Assembly (NCBI RefSeq): GCF_040549465.1
Contig: NZ_JBEPTL010000003.1
Span: 124,001-188,000 of the forward strand
DNA: 64,000 nucleotides
Direction: 5' to 3'
Source: Lacisediminihabitans sp040549465
GTDB taxonomy: Bacteria > Actinomycetota > Actinomycetes > Actinomycetales > Microbacteriaceae
Shown here: positions 23,954-33,657 of the stretch, one piece after another
Numbering within the stretch: position 1 is the first letter of the stretch
Layout: each line of letters begins with the position of its first letter
The notes under the pieces: generated by a model
Told to the model about the DNA's origin: nothing
The model's input: only the letters and a program-made list of their open reading frames with translations
The model's database searches: none
Program-made: the position numbers and the translations under genes

Positions 23954-24760
23954 CTAGGCGGTAACCGCGTACTCGCCCATCTTCGCCGTGCGAAGAACCC
24001 GGTCGAGCAGCAGGTCGAAGTTGTGGGCCATCTCCTGTGCGCTCTCACCGGGCCATACGTGCAGGGGCTTGGCTGCACCCTGAGCCTGCTGAAGTGACGT
24101 GCGCTCCGGCAGCTGGGGGCTGAGCACGAGAGGTCCGAACATGTCGCGGAGTTCCTTGATGCGGAACTGATGCTCAAGCGACTGCACGCGAGCACGGTTC
24201 ACGATGATGCCGAGCGGCTGGAGCCTGGGGGAGAGCCCGCGACGGATCTCTTCGATCGCGCGGAGAGCCCGGTCGGCGGCCGCGACGGAGAAGAGACCCG
24301 GCTCGGTGACGACGGCGACGCGATCACTCGCAGCCCACGCTGTACGGGTGAGCGCGTTGAGCGACGGAGCGCAGTCGATGAGCACGAGGTCGTAGTCGGC
24401 CTCGACATTGGCGAGAGCTTCTTCGAGCTTCCAGATGTCACGGATGCTCGGGTGCGGTCCGTCGAAGTTGATCGCTGACGGACTGCCGATCATCACGTCG
24501 ATCTTGCCGGCGTGAGCCCTTGTCCATCCGCTCGGCGCGATGGCCGCGCGAACGATCTTCTCCTTGGGGGAGGCGAGAACGTCGGCGACATTGAGATGAC
24601 CGGCGACGTTGATGTCCATACCGGTCGAGACATCCGACTGCGGATCGAGGTCAACGACAAGAGTGCGAAGCCCCTTCGCGAAAGCGGCCGAGGCGAGCCC
24701 AAGCGTTACCGTGGTCTTTCCCACTCCTCCTTTGAGGGAGCTGACGCTGAGTACATGCAC
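23954..24760 (-). CDS. ParA-family ATPase (orphan)
   Basis: A 268-residue P-loop ATPase of the ParA/Soj group with the deviant Walker A SSLKGGVGKTT (Lys pair around residue 10), Walker A' LVVDLDPQSD and switch II DLVLIDCAPSL. No parB or parS-like gene is adjacent, so this is not the chromosome partition pair and may position another cargo. The GTG at 24760 gives a start directly before the Walker motif; a GTG at 24781 is an alternative. It is divergent from pyruvate carboxylase. Confidence 0.88.
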   Translation of the reverse strand: MHVLSVSSLKGGVGKTTVTLGLASAAFAKGLRTLVVDLDPQSDVSTGMDINVAGHLNVADVLASPKEKIVRAAIAPSGWTRAHAGKIDVMIGSPSAINFDGPHPSIRDIWKLEEALANVEADYDLVLIDCAPSLNALTRTAWAASDRVAVVTEPGLFSVAAADRALRAIEEIRRGLSPRLQPLGIIVNRARVQSLEHQFRIKELRDMFGPLVLSPQLPERTSLQQAQGAAKPLHVWPGESAQEMAHNFDLLLDRVLRTAKMGEYAVTA

Positions 24761-24880
24761 AAGAAGAGACGATACCTTCACTAGTCTGAAAGAACCTAAA
24801 TCTTCGCTGTGCGGATACAGCAAATGCGGCTGGGCTCCTTCTGCCCCCGCTCTAAGCTGGCCGGAGTCGGAAAGGACCAG

Positions 24881-27800
24881 ATGTTCACAAAGATCCTCGT
24901 GGCCAATCGCGGCGAAATCGCGATTCGCGCCTTCCGCGCCGCCTATGAGCTCGGCGCCTCGACGGTGGCTGTTTTCCCGTATGAGGATCGCAACTCGATG
25001 CACCGTCTGAAAGCCGACGAGGCCTACCAGATCGGCGAGCCGGGGCATCCGGTGCGCGCCTACCTCGACGTGTCGGAGATCATCCGTGTCGCGCTCGAAT
25101 GCGGTGCCGATGCGATCTACCCCGGCTACGGGTTCCTCTCAGAAAACCCGGAGTTGGCCGAGGCCGCCGCCGCCGCCGGGATCACGTTCATTGGTCCTGG
25201 CCAGCACGTGCTCGAGATGGCGGGCAATAAAGTCACCGCGAAGGAGCATGCGATCGCCGCGGGTGTTCCCGTGCTCAAATCGACCCCGGCGTCCAAAGAC
25301 CTCGACGAGTTGCTCGGCGGCGCCGACGAGATTGGTTTCCCGATCTTCGCTAAGGCGGTCGCGGGCGGCGGTGGGCGTGGCATGCGTCGCGTTGAGAAGA
25401 AAGAAGATTTGAAGGCCGCCCTCGAGGAGGCCATGCGTGAAGCCGACAGTGCGTTCGGTGACCCGACGATGTTCCTCGAGCAGGCTGTGGTGCGTCCCCG
25501 TCATATCGAGGTGCAGATCCTCGCGGATTCCACTGGCGAGACCGTGCACCTCTTCGAGCGCGACTGCTCGGTGCAGCGTCGTCACCAGAAGGTCGTGGAG
25601 ATCGCTCCGGCGCCGAACCTGGACGAAGACACCCGCCAGGCCATGTACCGCGATGCCATCGCTTTCGCGAAGTCGATCGGCTACGTCAACGCGGGCACCG
25701 TCGAGTTTCTGCTCGACACCGCGGGGGAGCGCAAAGGCCAGCACGTCTTCATAGAGATGAACCCGCGTATCCAGGTCGAGCACACGGTGACCGAGGAGGT
25801 CACCGACGTCGACCTCGTGCAGTCACAGATGCGGATCGCCTACGGCCAGACGCTCAAGGAGCTCGGCCTGCAGCAGGGCGACCTCCGCCTGCGCGGTGCC
25901 GCGCTGCAGTGCCGCATCACCACCGAGGACCCGGCCGCGGGCTTCCGGCCTGATACCGGCAAGATCACCACCTACCGCTCGCCCGGCGGCGGCGGCATCC
26001 GTCTCGACGGTGGAACCATCGATCCCGGCACCCAGATCAGTCCGCACTTCGACTCGATGCTGGTGAAGATGACCTGCCGCGGCCGGGACTTCGCCGCCGC
26101 CGTCGCGCGGGCCAAGCGCGGTCTCGCTGAGTTCCGCATCCGTGGTGTCTCCACCAACATCCCCTTCCTGCAGGCCGTGCTCGACGACCCGTCGTTCGCC
26201 GCTGGAGATCTCAGCACCGCCTTCATCGAGGAACGCCCACAGCTCTTCCACACCCACCAGTCCAAGGACCGCGGTACCAAGATCCTCAACTGGATCGCGG
26301 ATGTCACCGTCAACCGCCCCTATGGCGACGGCGAGGGCATCATCAACCCGTCCATCAAGCTGCCGAAGGTCGACCTTGCACAGCCGGCGCCCGCTGGATC
26401 GCGCCAGCGCCTGCTCGAGCTCGGCCCGGCAGGATTCGCTTCGGCGCTTCGCCAGCAGACAGCTCTCGCAGTGACCGAGACAACCTTCCGCGATGCCCAC
26501 CAGTCGCTGCTCGCCACCCGGGTACGCACCAGGGATCTCGTGGCCGTCGCGCCGTATGTCGCGCGACTGACGCCTGAACTGCTATCCGTAGAGGCCTGGG
26601 GGGGAGCGACCTACGATGTCGCACTGCGCTTCCTCGGTGAAGATCCGTGGGATCGTCTCGCCAGCCTGCGCGAGGCTCTGCCGAACGTTGCCATCCAGAT
26701 GCTGCTGCGCGGGCGCAACACCGTCGGGTACACGCCGTATCCCACCGAGGTCACGGACGCCTTCGTTCGCGAGGCTGCCTCCACGGGCGTTGACATCTTC
26801 CGCATCTTCGACGCCCTCAACGACGTCTCGCAGATGCGCCCCGCCATTGACGCCGTCCTCGCTACCGGGAGTGCTGTCGCGGAAGTGGCAGTCTGCTACA
26901 CCGGCGACCTGCTCGACCCGTCGGAAGACCTCTACACGCTCGACTACTACCTGAAACTGGCCGAGCAGATCGTCGAGGCTGGCGCTCACATCCTCGCCGT
27001 CAAGGACATGGCAGGCCTGCTGCGCGCGAACGCCGCCGAGAAGCTGGTAACCGCCCTGCGCGATCGTTTCGACCTTCCTGTGCACGTGCACACCCACGAC
27101 ACCGCCGGCGGCCAGCTGGCCACCCTGCTCGCTGCCAGCCGTGCTGGAGCAGACGCAGTGGATGTGGCGAGCGCGCCGATGGCCGGAACCACCAGCCAGC
27201 CATCAGCATCCGCGCTCGTCGCCGCGCTCGCGCACACCGAACGCGACACCGGACTCTCCCTGCAGGCGGTCTCGGACCTCGAGCCGTACTGGGAGGCCGT
27301 GCGCCACGCGTACAAGCCTTTCGAGTCCGGCCTGCCAGGCCCCACCGGTCGCGTTTATCATCACGAGATTCCCGGCGGGCAGCTCAGTAATCTTCGCCAG
27401 CAGGCGATCGCTCTCGGTCTCGCGGACCAGTTCGAAAAGATCGAGGACCTGTACGCGGCGGCCAACAGGATTCTCGGCCGTCCCCCCAAGGTCACGCCGT
27501 CGTCGAAGGTGGTCGGCGATCTCGCGCTCGCCCTCGCGGCGGCGAATGCGGACCCCGACGACTTCGAGCAGAACCCCGACAAGTACGACATCCCGGACTC
27601 GGTGATCGGCTTCATGGCCGGCGAGCTCGGCGATTTGCCCGGCGGCTGGCCTGAACCATTCCGCACCAAGGTGCTGGCCGGACGCAAAGTTAAGATCGGG
27701 GTCGAGGAGATCAGCGAGGACGACCGCGCTGGTCTCGCCGGCGACGCGAAGTCCCGGCGGTCGACGCTCAATCGACTGCTGTTCCCTGGCCCGACCAAGC

Positions 27801-28285
27801 AGTTCGAGCAGGTACGCGAGCTCTACGGCGACCTCTCGGTCGTCGATACCGTCGACTACCTCTACGGCCTGCGCCAGGGGTCGGAGCAGATCATCGAGAT
27901 CAGCAAGGGTGTGAGCCTCTACGTGGGTCTCGAGGCGATCGGCGAGGCCGACGACAAGGGCATGCGCACGGTCATGACGATCCTCAATGGCCAGCTGCGT
28001 CCGGTGTTCATCCGCGATCGCGGCATTGCCGTAGAGAACAAGTCTGCTGAGAAAGCGGATGCCGCAAAGCCAGGCCATGTCGCGGCCCCGTTCTCCGGTG
28101 TGGTCACCCTGCAGGTCGCGGAGGGCGACACCGTCGAACTCGGACAGAGCGTTGCGTCGATCGAAGCCATGAAGATGGAGGCGGCCATCACCGCCGCCCT
28201 CGGTGGCACCGTGCGTCGTCTGGCTGTACCGAAAACCCAACAGGTGGACGGTGGCGACCTTCTCCTCGAAATCGCGCCGGCCTAA
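24881..28285 (+). CDS. pyc: Pyruvate carboxylase
   Basis: A 1134-residue single-chain enzyme that carboxylates pyruvate to oxaloacetate. Domains in order: biotin carboxylase (KILVANRGEIAIRAFRAAYE at the start; ATP-grasp region with AVAGGGGRGMRRV), carboxyltransferase (FRDAHQSLLATRVRTRDL and HVHTHDTAGGQ), and a C-terminal biotinyl domain with EAMKMEA, where the biotinylated Lys is near residue 1098. Length matches the single-chain (alpha4) pyruvate carboxylases. The ATG at 24881 follows AAAGGA; the frame extends to 24809 without similarity. Confidence 0.97.
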   Translation: MFTKILVANRGEIAIRAFRAAYELGASTVAVFPYEDRNSMHRLKADEAYQIGEPGHPVRAYLDVSEIIRVALECGADAIYPGYGFLSENPELAEAAAAAGITFIGPGQHVLEMAGNKVTAKEHAIAAGVPVLKSTPASKDLDELLGGADEIGFPIFAKAVAGGGGRGMRRVEKKEDLKAALEEAMREADSAFGDPTMFLEQAVVRPRHIEVQILADSTGETVHLFERDCSVQRRHQKVVEIAPAPNLDEDTRQAMYRDAIAFAKSIGYVNAGTVEFLLDTAGERKGQHVFIEMNPRIQVEHTVTEEVTDVDLVQSQMRIAYGQTLKELGLQQGDLRLRGAALQCRITTEDPAAGFRPDTGKITTYRSPGGGGIRLDGGTIDPGTQISPHFDSMLVKMTCRGRDFAAAVARAKRGLAEFRIRGVSTNIPFLQAVLDDPSFAAGDLSTAFIEERPQLFHTHQSKDRGTKILNWIADVTVNRPYGDGEGIINPSIKLPKVDLAQPAPAGSRQRLLELGPAGFASALRQQTALAVTETTFRDAHQSLLATRVRTRDLVAVAPYVARLTPELLSVEAWGGATYDVALRFLGEDPWDRLASLREALPNVAIQMLLRGRNTVGYTPYPTEVTDAFVREAASTGVDIFRIFDALNDVSQMRPAIDAVLATGSAVAEVAVCYTGDLLDPSEDLYTLDYYLKLAEQIVEAGAHILAVKDMAGLLRANAAEKLVTALRDRFDLPVHVHTHDTAGGQLATLLAASRAGADAVDVASAPMAGTTSQPSASALVAALAHTERDTGLSLQAVSDLEPYWEAVRHAYKPFESGLPGPTGRVYHHEIPGGQLSNLRQQAIALGLADQFEKIEDLYAAANRILGRPPKVTPSSKVVGDLALALAAANADPDDFEQNPDKYDIPDSVIGFMAGELGDLPGGWPEPFRTKVLAGRKVKIGVEEISEDDRAGLAGDAKSRRSTLNRLLFPGPTKQFEQVRELYGDLSVVDTVDYLYGLRQGSEQIIEISKGVSLYVGLEAIGEADDKGMRTVMTILNGQLRPVFIRDRGIAVENKSAEKADAAKPGHVAAPFSGVVTLQVAEGDTVELGQSVASIEAMKMEAAITAALGGTVRRLAVPKTQQVDGGDLLLEIAPA

Positions 28286-28380
28286 GAACTGCACCTAGGC
28301 TGCGCCCGCGGCCGCGAGTACCGTTCCCAACGACGGCTCGCGGTAAACTAGAGGGTTGAAACAACGGAAGGTGCTGCTCA

Positions 28381-29694
28381 ATGGCAATCAGAGACAGGCA
28401 GTCTGACGAGCACGGGGGATACCCGGGTTCTGAAGACGATGTCGACCTGGTCGACACGCGGTCCGACGACCTCGCTTCCAGCCTGCCCGAGAGTCTCACC
28501 ATCGAGGTGAGCCTGCCGAACACGGTCCACGCCGCCCCGGAGGACGAACTTGCGGTGGCGATCGTCGAGGTGCCGGTCAACCCGGGATTCGTCGAGGTCA
28601 CCGAGCCGACCACCACCTCCATTCCCGTCGTGGCGCCGCAGGCAGCACCGGAGCCGGAGCCTGAGGCACCGTTCATCCCGGACCTGCCGAGCAACGACGA
28701 TCGCGCCCTCAGCCGACGCGACAGGATGCGCGCCGAAGTCTCGAACACGCCGGAAGCGGCGGGCATGCTCACCGCCGATCGCCTGATCGACAAGCGCAGG
28801 AATAAGCGCGTCAAGCCGGAGGGTGGACTGAACGCCTTCCTCTATGCGATCACGCTCCATGCGGTCAATCGCGGCGACTCCCGGAAAGTACGCGCACGCA
28901 AAGCCGTCGAGGCGCGCATCGACAAGAAGTTCGAGGGCGGAGCCCGCTTCATCCCGGTGCTGACCCGTAAGGGCGGTGTCGGCAAGACCACTATCACCGC
29001 ACTGCTCGGCATGGCCATGTCTGACGCTCGCGAAGACCGGGTAATCGCGATCGACGCGAACCCGGATCGTGGAACCCTCTCCGAGCGCGTCAACAAACAG
29101 ACCAGATCCACGGTTCGCGACGTCGTGACCATGGCGCCGTCGATCACCAGCTTCAACGACTTCACGACGATGGTCTCCCGCGACGAAACCCGTCTCGACA
29201 TCCTCGCCTCCGACACCGACCCGCTGCTCTCCGAGGCCTTCGATGAGAACGACTACAACGTGGTCGCAGATCTCGCCGCCCGGTTCTATTCGATCGTGTT
29301 GACCGACTGCGGCACGGGCATCGTGCACTCCGTTATGCGGGCAACACTGCAGCGCGCAGACTCCGTGGTGATCGTTTCAGGCGGCAGCGTCGACGAGGCC
29401 CGTCTCGCTTCGGAGACTCTGACCTGGCTGGAGGCCAACGGATACGGTGCGCTCGTGCGCAACGCTGTGGTCGCTCTCAACACAGGAACCCAGGGAACCA
29501 ACCTCGTGAAGCTCGAGGAGATCGAGGCCCACTTCAAGTCGCGGGTGCGCGAGATCGTACGGATTCCCTACGACCCGCAGCTCGCCGCCGGTTCGGTGAT
29601 CAACTACAAGGAACTCAGACCGCTCACCAAGGCATCCGCTCGGGAACTCGCCGCCCTCGTGACGGACGGCCTGCCGGCTCGCCAGGGTGCCTGA
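28381..29694 (+). CDS. MinD/ParA-like ATPase with long N-terminal region
   Basis: A 437-residue protein with an acidic, Pro/Glu-rich N-terminal region of about 140 residues, then a basic segment (RRNKRVKPEGG) and a MinD-type ATPase domain: LTRKGGVGKTTITALLG (Walker A), VIAIDANPDRGTLSERV (A') and SIVLTDCGTGIVHS in place of the usual D-x-P switch. Similar proteins occur near ESX secretion and Flp pilus genes in actinobacteria, but none is here. The next gene, mtr, overlaps its 3' end by 8 bases. GGAAGG precedes the ATG at good spacing, and TAAACT at 28344 may be a -10 element. Confidence 0.8.
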   Translation: MAIRDRQSDEHGGYPGSEDDVDLVDTRSDDLASSLPESLTIEVSLPNTVHAAPEDELAVAIVEVPVNPGFVEVTEPTTTSIPVVAPQAAPEPEPEAPFIPDLPSNDDRALSRRDRMRAEVSNTPEAAGMLTADRLIDKRRNKRVKPEGGLNAFLYAITLHAVNRGDSRKVRARKAVEARIDKKFEGGARFIPVLTRKGGVGKTTITALLGMAMSDAREDRVIAIDANPDRGTLSERVNKQTRSTVRDVVTMAPSITSFNDFTTMVSRDETRLDILASDTDPLLSEAFDENDYNVVADLAARFYSIVLTDCGTGIVHSVMRATLQRADSVVIVSGGSVDEARLASETLTWLEANGYGALVRNAVVALNTGTQGTNLVKLEEIEAHFKSRVREIVRIPYDPQLAAGSVINYKELRPLTKASARELAALVTDGLPARQGA

Positions 29695-31120
29695 GCGTGT
29701 CGAGCCCGACGACCGGGCACCGCGGCAGTTCGACCTCGTCATCATCGGTGGCGGTTCGGGCAACTCGATCATCAACAGGGAGTTCTCCCACCTGTCGATC
29801 GCGCTCATCGATGACGGCGCCCACTTCGGTGGCACCTGCCTCAACGCGGGATGCATCCCGACCAAGATGTTCGTGCACGTGGCGGATGTCGCGGCCGATG
29901 CCGCGGACGGCTCGAGACTCGGACTCCATTCGTTACCTCCCCGAGTGGAGTGGGAGAGCATCCGTGATCGCGTATTCACGCGTACCGACGGCCTGAGCGA
30001 AGCCGGGTTCCGCAACCGCGACGTGAAGATCCCCAACGTCACGGTGTTCCGGGAAAGCTTCGGCTTCGAGAGCCGGCACGTGCTAGTGAGTGCGAGTGGC
30101 GAGAGGATTCGTGGCGAACGGATCGTCATCGCCGCGGGGTCGCGCCCGCGCCCGCTAGTCGCCGCCTACGAGCCAGGGCCGGGCATCCACGACTCCGACT
30201 CGATCATGAGAATCGACGAGCTGCCTACCTCACTGGTGATCATCGGCGGAGGAGCTGTCGCCGTCGAGTTCGCGCACATCTTCTCTGCCCTGGGTGTCGA
30301 GGTCACCCAGGTCATTCGTGGCCAACGGCTGCTCAGCTCGATGGACGTCGACGTCTCAGCCCGCTTCACCGAGTTCGCAGCGACCCAGTGGCGACTGCTG
30401 ACGGGCACGACAGTCGAGTCGATCGAGAGGGGCGACCGGCTGAGTCTCCAACTCGATAAGGGTGACACCCTCGAAGCCGAAAGCGTGCTGGTCGCGCTCG
30501 GTCGCATCCCGAACACCGACACGCTCGCCCTCGAAGCGGCAGGTTTCGACCTACATGCCGACGGGCGTCTCGCTGTCGACGATCGACAGCGCGCCCTGGT
30601 CGGTGGCCGGCCAGCGGCGGGTATCTACGGCCTCGGTGACGTGTCGTCCGAATGGCAGCTCAAACATGTCGCCAATCACCAGGCGCGCATCGTGCAGAAC
30701 AACCTGCTGCACCCGGATGACCAGGTAGGGGGCGGGGACCCTGGTCCGGTCCCCGCGGCGATCTTCAGTCGTCCCCAGGTCGCCCACTTCGGTCTCACCG
30801 AGGTCGAGGCGCCGAACGCAGTCGTCGTCACCCGCGATTACTCGTCCACCGCCTACGGCTGGGCGCTCGAAGACACCACCAGTTTCTGCAAGCTCGTGGT
30901 CGACAGCGGAAGCGGACTCATTCTCGGCGCGCATATTATTGGGCCGGAAGCCAGCATCCTTATCCAGCCGCTCGTGCTCGCCGCGAGCCGTGGCCTGTCG
31001 ATTCGTGGTCTGGCCCGCTCGATGTACTGGCCGCACCCGGCCGCGAGCGAGGTCGTGGAGAATGCCCTGTTGGATGCAGAGAAAGAACTCGCACAAGAGA
31101 GAGTGAGCACGCAGGAATGA
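29687..31120 (+). CDS. mtr: Mycothione reductase
   Basis: A 477-residue flavoprotein disulfide reductase. The FAD-binding turn DLVIIGGGSGNSI and the redox-active pair in GGTCLNAGCIPTKMFVHVAD match mycothione reductase (the PTKMFVxxAD signature). The NAD(P) domain has VIIGGGAVAVEFAHIFSALG, and the C-terminal catalytic His-Glu pair is in YWPHPAASEVVENALL. The enzyme keeps mycothiol reduced, the thiol of actinobacteria. It starts with GTG, overlaps the MinD-like gene by 8 bases and the deformylase gene by 4 bases, so all three are probably cotranscribed. Confidence 0.95.
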   Translation: MPERVEPDDRAPRQFDLVIIGGGSGNSIINREFSHLSIALIDDGAHFGGTCLNAGCIPTKMFVHVADVAADAADGSRLGLHSLPPRVEWESIRDRVFTRTDGLSEAGFRNRDVKIPNVTVFRESFGFESRHVLVSASGERIRGERIVIAAGSRPRPLVAAYEPGPGIHDSDSIMRIDELPTSLVIIGGGAVAVEFAHIFSALGVEVTQVIRGQRLLSSMDVDVSARFTEFAATQWRLLTGTTVESIERGDRLSLQLDKGDTLEAESVLVALGRIPNTDTLALEAAGFDLHADGRLAVDDRQRALVGGRPAAGIYGLGDVSSEWQLKHVANHQARIVQNNLLHPDDQVGGGDPGPVPAAIFSRPQVAHFGLTEVEAPNAVVVTRDYSSTAYGWALEDTTSFCKLVVDSGSGLILGAHIIGPEASILIQPLVLAASRGLSIRGLARSMYWPHPAASEVVENALLDAEKELAQERVSTQE

Positions 31121-31605
31121 CGGAACGACAGATCAGGCTCTTCGGCGATCCAGTGCTGAAGACGGTCTCGGATCCCATCACGCTGACCGACGACGTCACC
31201 GGCCTCGTCGAAGACCTCGTGGAGACGGTGAAAGTACCAGGCCGAGCCGGTGTCGCGGCACCGCAGATCGGGGTGAACCAGCGCGCGTTCAGCTACAACG
31301 TCGACGGCGAGGTTGGCTACATCATCAATCCGGTGATCGCCGATCTCTCTGGCGAGCCCGAGCTCATGGACGAGGGCTGTCTCTCGGTGCCCGGCTTCTA
31401 CTTTCCGCGACTGCGCTACCCCAATGCCCGTGTCACGGGGCAAGACCTGCAGGGTAATCCCATCGAGTTGAGTGGCACCGGTGTGATGGCCCAGGCGCTG
31501 CAACACGAGACCGACCACCTCAATGGCAAGCTCTACATCGACGGCCTGGAAAAAGATGTGAAGCGTGAGGCCATGCGCCTCATCCGCGAGTCAGACTGGT
31601 TCTAG
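31117..31605 (+). CDS. def: Peptide deformylase
   Basis: A 162-residue metallopeptidase that removes the formyl group from nascent proteins. All three motifs are present: GVAAPQIGV (motif 1), DEGCLSVPG (motif 2, zinc-binding Cys) and QHETDHLNG (motif 3, HExxH with the metal histidines near residue 130). The start ATG overlaps the mtr stop (ATGA). A hairpin follows, between this gene and the convergent acyl-CoA ligase. Confidence 0.97.
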   Translation: MTERQIRLFGDPVLKTVSDPITLTDDVTGLVEDLVETVKVPGRAGVAAPQIGVNQRAFSYNVDGEVGYIINPVIADLSGEPELMDEGCLSVPGFYFPRLRYPNARVTGQDLQGNPIELSGTGVMAQALQHETDHLNGKLYIDGLEKDVKREAMRLIRESDWF

Positions 31606-31621
31606 CCGAGGGTCGCTAATT

Positions 31622-31647
31622 CAGCCTGCCGATGTCCCGACAGGCTG
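31622..31647. terminator. Hairpin between convergent def and acyl-CoA ligase genes
   Basis: CAGCCTG at 31622-31628 pairs with CAGGCTG at 31641-31647 (7 bp, interrupted stem can be extended by two more pairs). No U-tract follows on either side. Its place between two convergent stops makes a bidirectional terminator likely. Confidence 0.5.
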
Positions 31648-31659
31648 GAACGACCGGGT

Positions 31660-33480
31660 CTAGTGCGCGACGCCCTCGGAGGCCGGAGCGCCCTGGTACA
31701 TGCCCTCGATCACGTCGGCGAAATCCTCGAGGATGACGTTGCGCTTGATGCTGAGCTTCGGTGTCAGGTGTCCGCTCGCCTCCGTGAGGTCCTTGGGCAG
31801 GATCACGAACTTGCGGATGGACTCAGCCCTCGAGACTGTCGAGTTGGCGGCATCCACGGCACGCTGCACCTCGGCGATCACCTTCGGGTTGGTCATCGCC
31901 TCGGAGAGGCTCATGGTGGCGTCTTCTCCGTTGTTGTGCAGCCAGACCGGGAGCATCTCCTCGTCGAGAGTGACGAGGGCGGAGATGAACGGCTTCTGCT
32001 CGCCGACCGCGATCACCTGGCCAATGATCGGATTGGCGCGGATGGGATCCTCGAGCTGGGCGGGGGAGACGTTCTTGCCGCCCGCCGTGACGATAATCTC
32101 CTTCTTGCGGCCGGTGATGGTGAGGTAGCCCTCGTTGTCGATTTCACCGATGTCACCGGTCTTAAACCAGTCACCATCGAAGACCTTCGCGGTCTCCTCG
32201 GGGTTGTTCCAGTAGCCATCGAAGATGTCGATTCCCTTGGCCTGGATCTCGCCGTCGGCCGCGATGCGCACCGACATGCCGGGCAGCGGCGGACCGACCT
32301 TGCCGATCTTGAAGTTCGATGGCAGATTCACCGAGATCGGTGCCGTCGTCTCGGTAAGGCCGTAGCCCTCGAGGATGGTGATGCCGAGGCTGCGGTAGAA
32401 GTGTCCGAGGCGCAGTCCGAGTGGGGCAGATCCAGAGACCGCGTACTTGACGTTGCCGCCCATTGCCGTGCGGATCTTGGAGAGCACCAGTCGGTCGAGC
32501 ACGGCGAACTTCACTCGCAGGCCGAAGGGGACCTTGCCGGCGTCCAGCGCTTTGGAGTGTGCGATCGCGACGGTGGCCGCCGTGCGGAAGATCGCGCCCC
32601 TGCCACCGGATTCCGCCTTCTGCTCCGAGGAGTTGTAGACCTTCTCGAACACCCGCGGAACCGCCAGCAGGAAGGTCGGCTTGAAGGATGTCATGGCCGG
32701 TAGCAGTTGTTTCGTGTCGGCCTGGTGACCAACCTTCACCCCGCCGTGCACGCTCAGTACCGCGATGAAGCGGGCGAAGATGTGGGCGGTGGTGATGAAC
32801 AGCAGCGTGCTGGAGTTGGGGTTGACCACCTCGGAGATCGCCTGTGCCGCGTTGCGGCTCAGCTCCACGAAGTTCGAGTGCGTCAGCACACATCCCTTCG
32901 GTCGGCCCGTCGTGCCCGCCGTATAGATCAGGGTCGCCATGTCGGAACCCTTGGCGAGCGTGCGGCGGCGCTCGATCTCCTCGTCGGGAACGTCAGTACC
33001 GGAGGCCGCGAGCTTGTCGAGGTCGCCGAGGTTGATCTTCCAAACGTGCTCGATGAGCGGGAGGTCGGCGTGCACCTCGTCGAAGCGGGCGAAGTGGTCG
33101 GGCGTCTCGGTGATCATGCCGATCGCGCCGGAGTCGGTGAGGTTCCACTGCACCTGGCTCGGGGACGACGTCTCGTACACCGGAACCAGGATCGCGCCGG
33201 CAAACCAGGTGGCGAAGTCGATGAGGGTCCACTCATAGCGCGTCTTGCACATGAGGCCGATCTTGTCGCCCGGCTGGATGCCAGAGGCGACGAGTCCCTT
33301 CGACAGAGCGACGACCTGGCGCAGGAACTCTTTCGCGCTCACGTCTTCCCAGCCGCCATTGGCTGTAGGAAGCGCGAAGAGCGCGAGGTCGGGGGTAGCG
33401 GCGACGCGATCCACGAGCAGATCGCTTGCGTTGGCATCCGGGTCTGCTGTGACCACAGCGGGTGCGTCGAACTGTTCCAC
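31660..33480 (-). CDS. Long-chain fatty acid-CoA ligase (FadD15-like)
   Basis: A 606-residue AMP-forming acyl-CoA synthetase. The AMP motif is MATLIYTAGTTGRPKGCVLT, followed by LEGYGLTETTAPISVN and the C-terminal hinge DWFKTGDIGEIDNEGYLTIT then GRKKEIIV. Length and order match the FadD15/AMP-dependent long-chain synthetases of actinobacteria. It activates fatty acids for degradation or lipid synthesis. The start is GTG; the phospholipid acyltransferase gene lies on the other strand nearby. Confidence 0.93.
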   Translation of the reverse strand: MEQFDAPAVVTADPDANASDLLVDRVAATPDLALFALPTANGGWEDVSAKEFLRQVVALSKGLVASGIQPGDKIGLMCKTRYEWTLIDFATWFAGAILVPVYETSSPSQVQWNLTDSGAIGMITETPDHFARFDEVHADLPLIEHVWKINLGDLDKLAASGTDVPDEEIERRRTLAKGSDMATLIYTAGTTGRPKGCVLTHSNFVELSRNAAQAISEVVNPNSSTLLFITTAHIFARFIAVLSVHGGVKVGHQADTKQLLPAMTSFKPTFLLAVPRVFEKVYNSSEQKAESGGRGAIFRTAATVAIAHSKALDAGKVPFGLRVKFAVLDRLVLSKIRTAMGGNVKYAVSGSAPLGLRLGHFYRSLGITILEGYGLTETTAPISVNLPSNFKIGKVGPPLPGMSVRIAADGEIQAKGIDIFDGYWNNPEETAKVFDGDWFKTGDIGEIDNEGYLTITGRKKEIIVTAGGKNVSPAQLEDPIRANPIIGQVIAVGEQKPFISALVTLDEEMLPVWLHNNGEDATMSLSEAMTNPKVIAEVQRAVDAANSTVSRAESIRKFVILPKDLTEASGHLTPKLSIKRNVILEDFADVIEGMYQGAPASEGVAH

Positions 33481-33657
33481 GGCAACTCCTTCGGTACCGG
33501 TGCGGTAGGTGCTGTCAGCCTACCGGGGCGATGCGGGTGACCCGCCGTAAATAGCGTGTGGCACCAGCCTTGCCTAAACTCTAGGTGGTGCGTCTGGGGA
33601 ACCAATGAGGATTCGACCCGCGCCATTCACTCGCAGACAAGAAGAGGTCTCTCGCTC

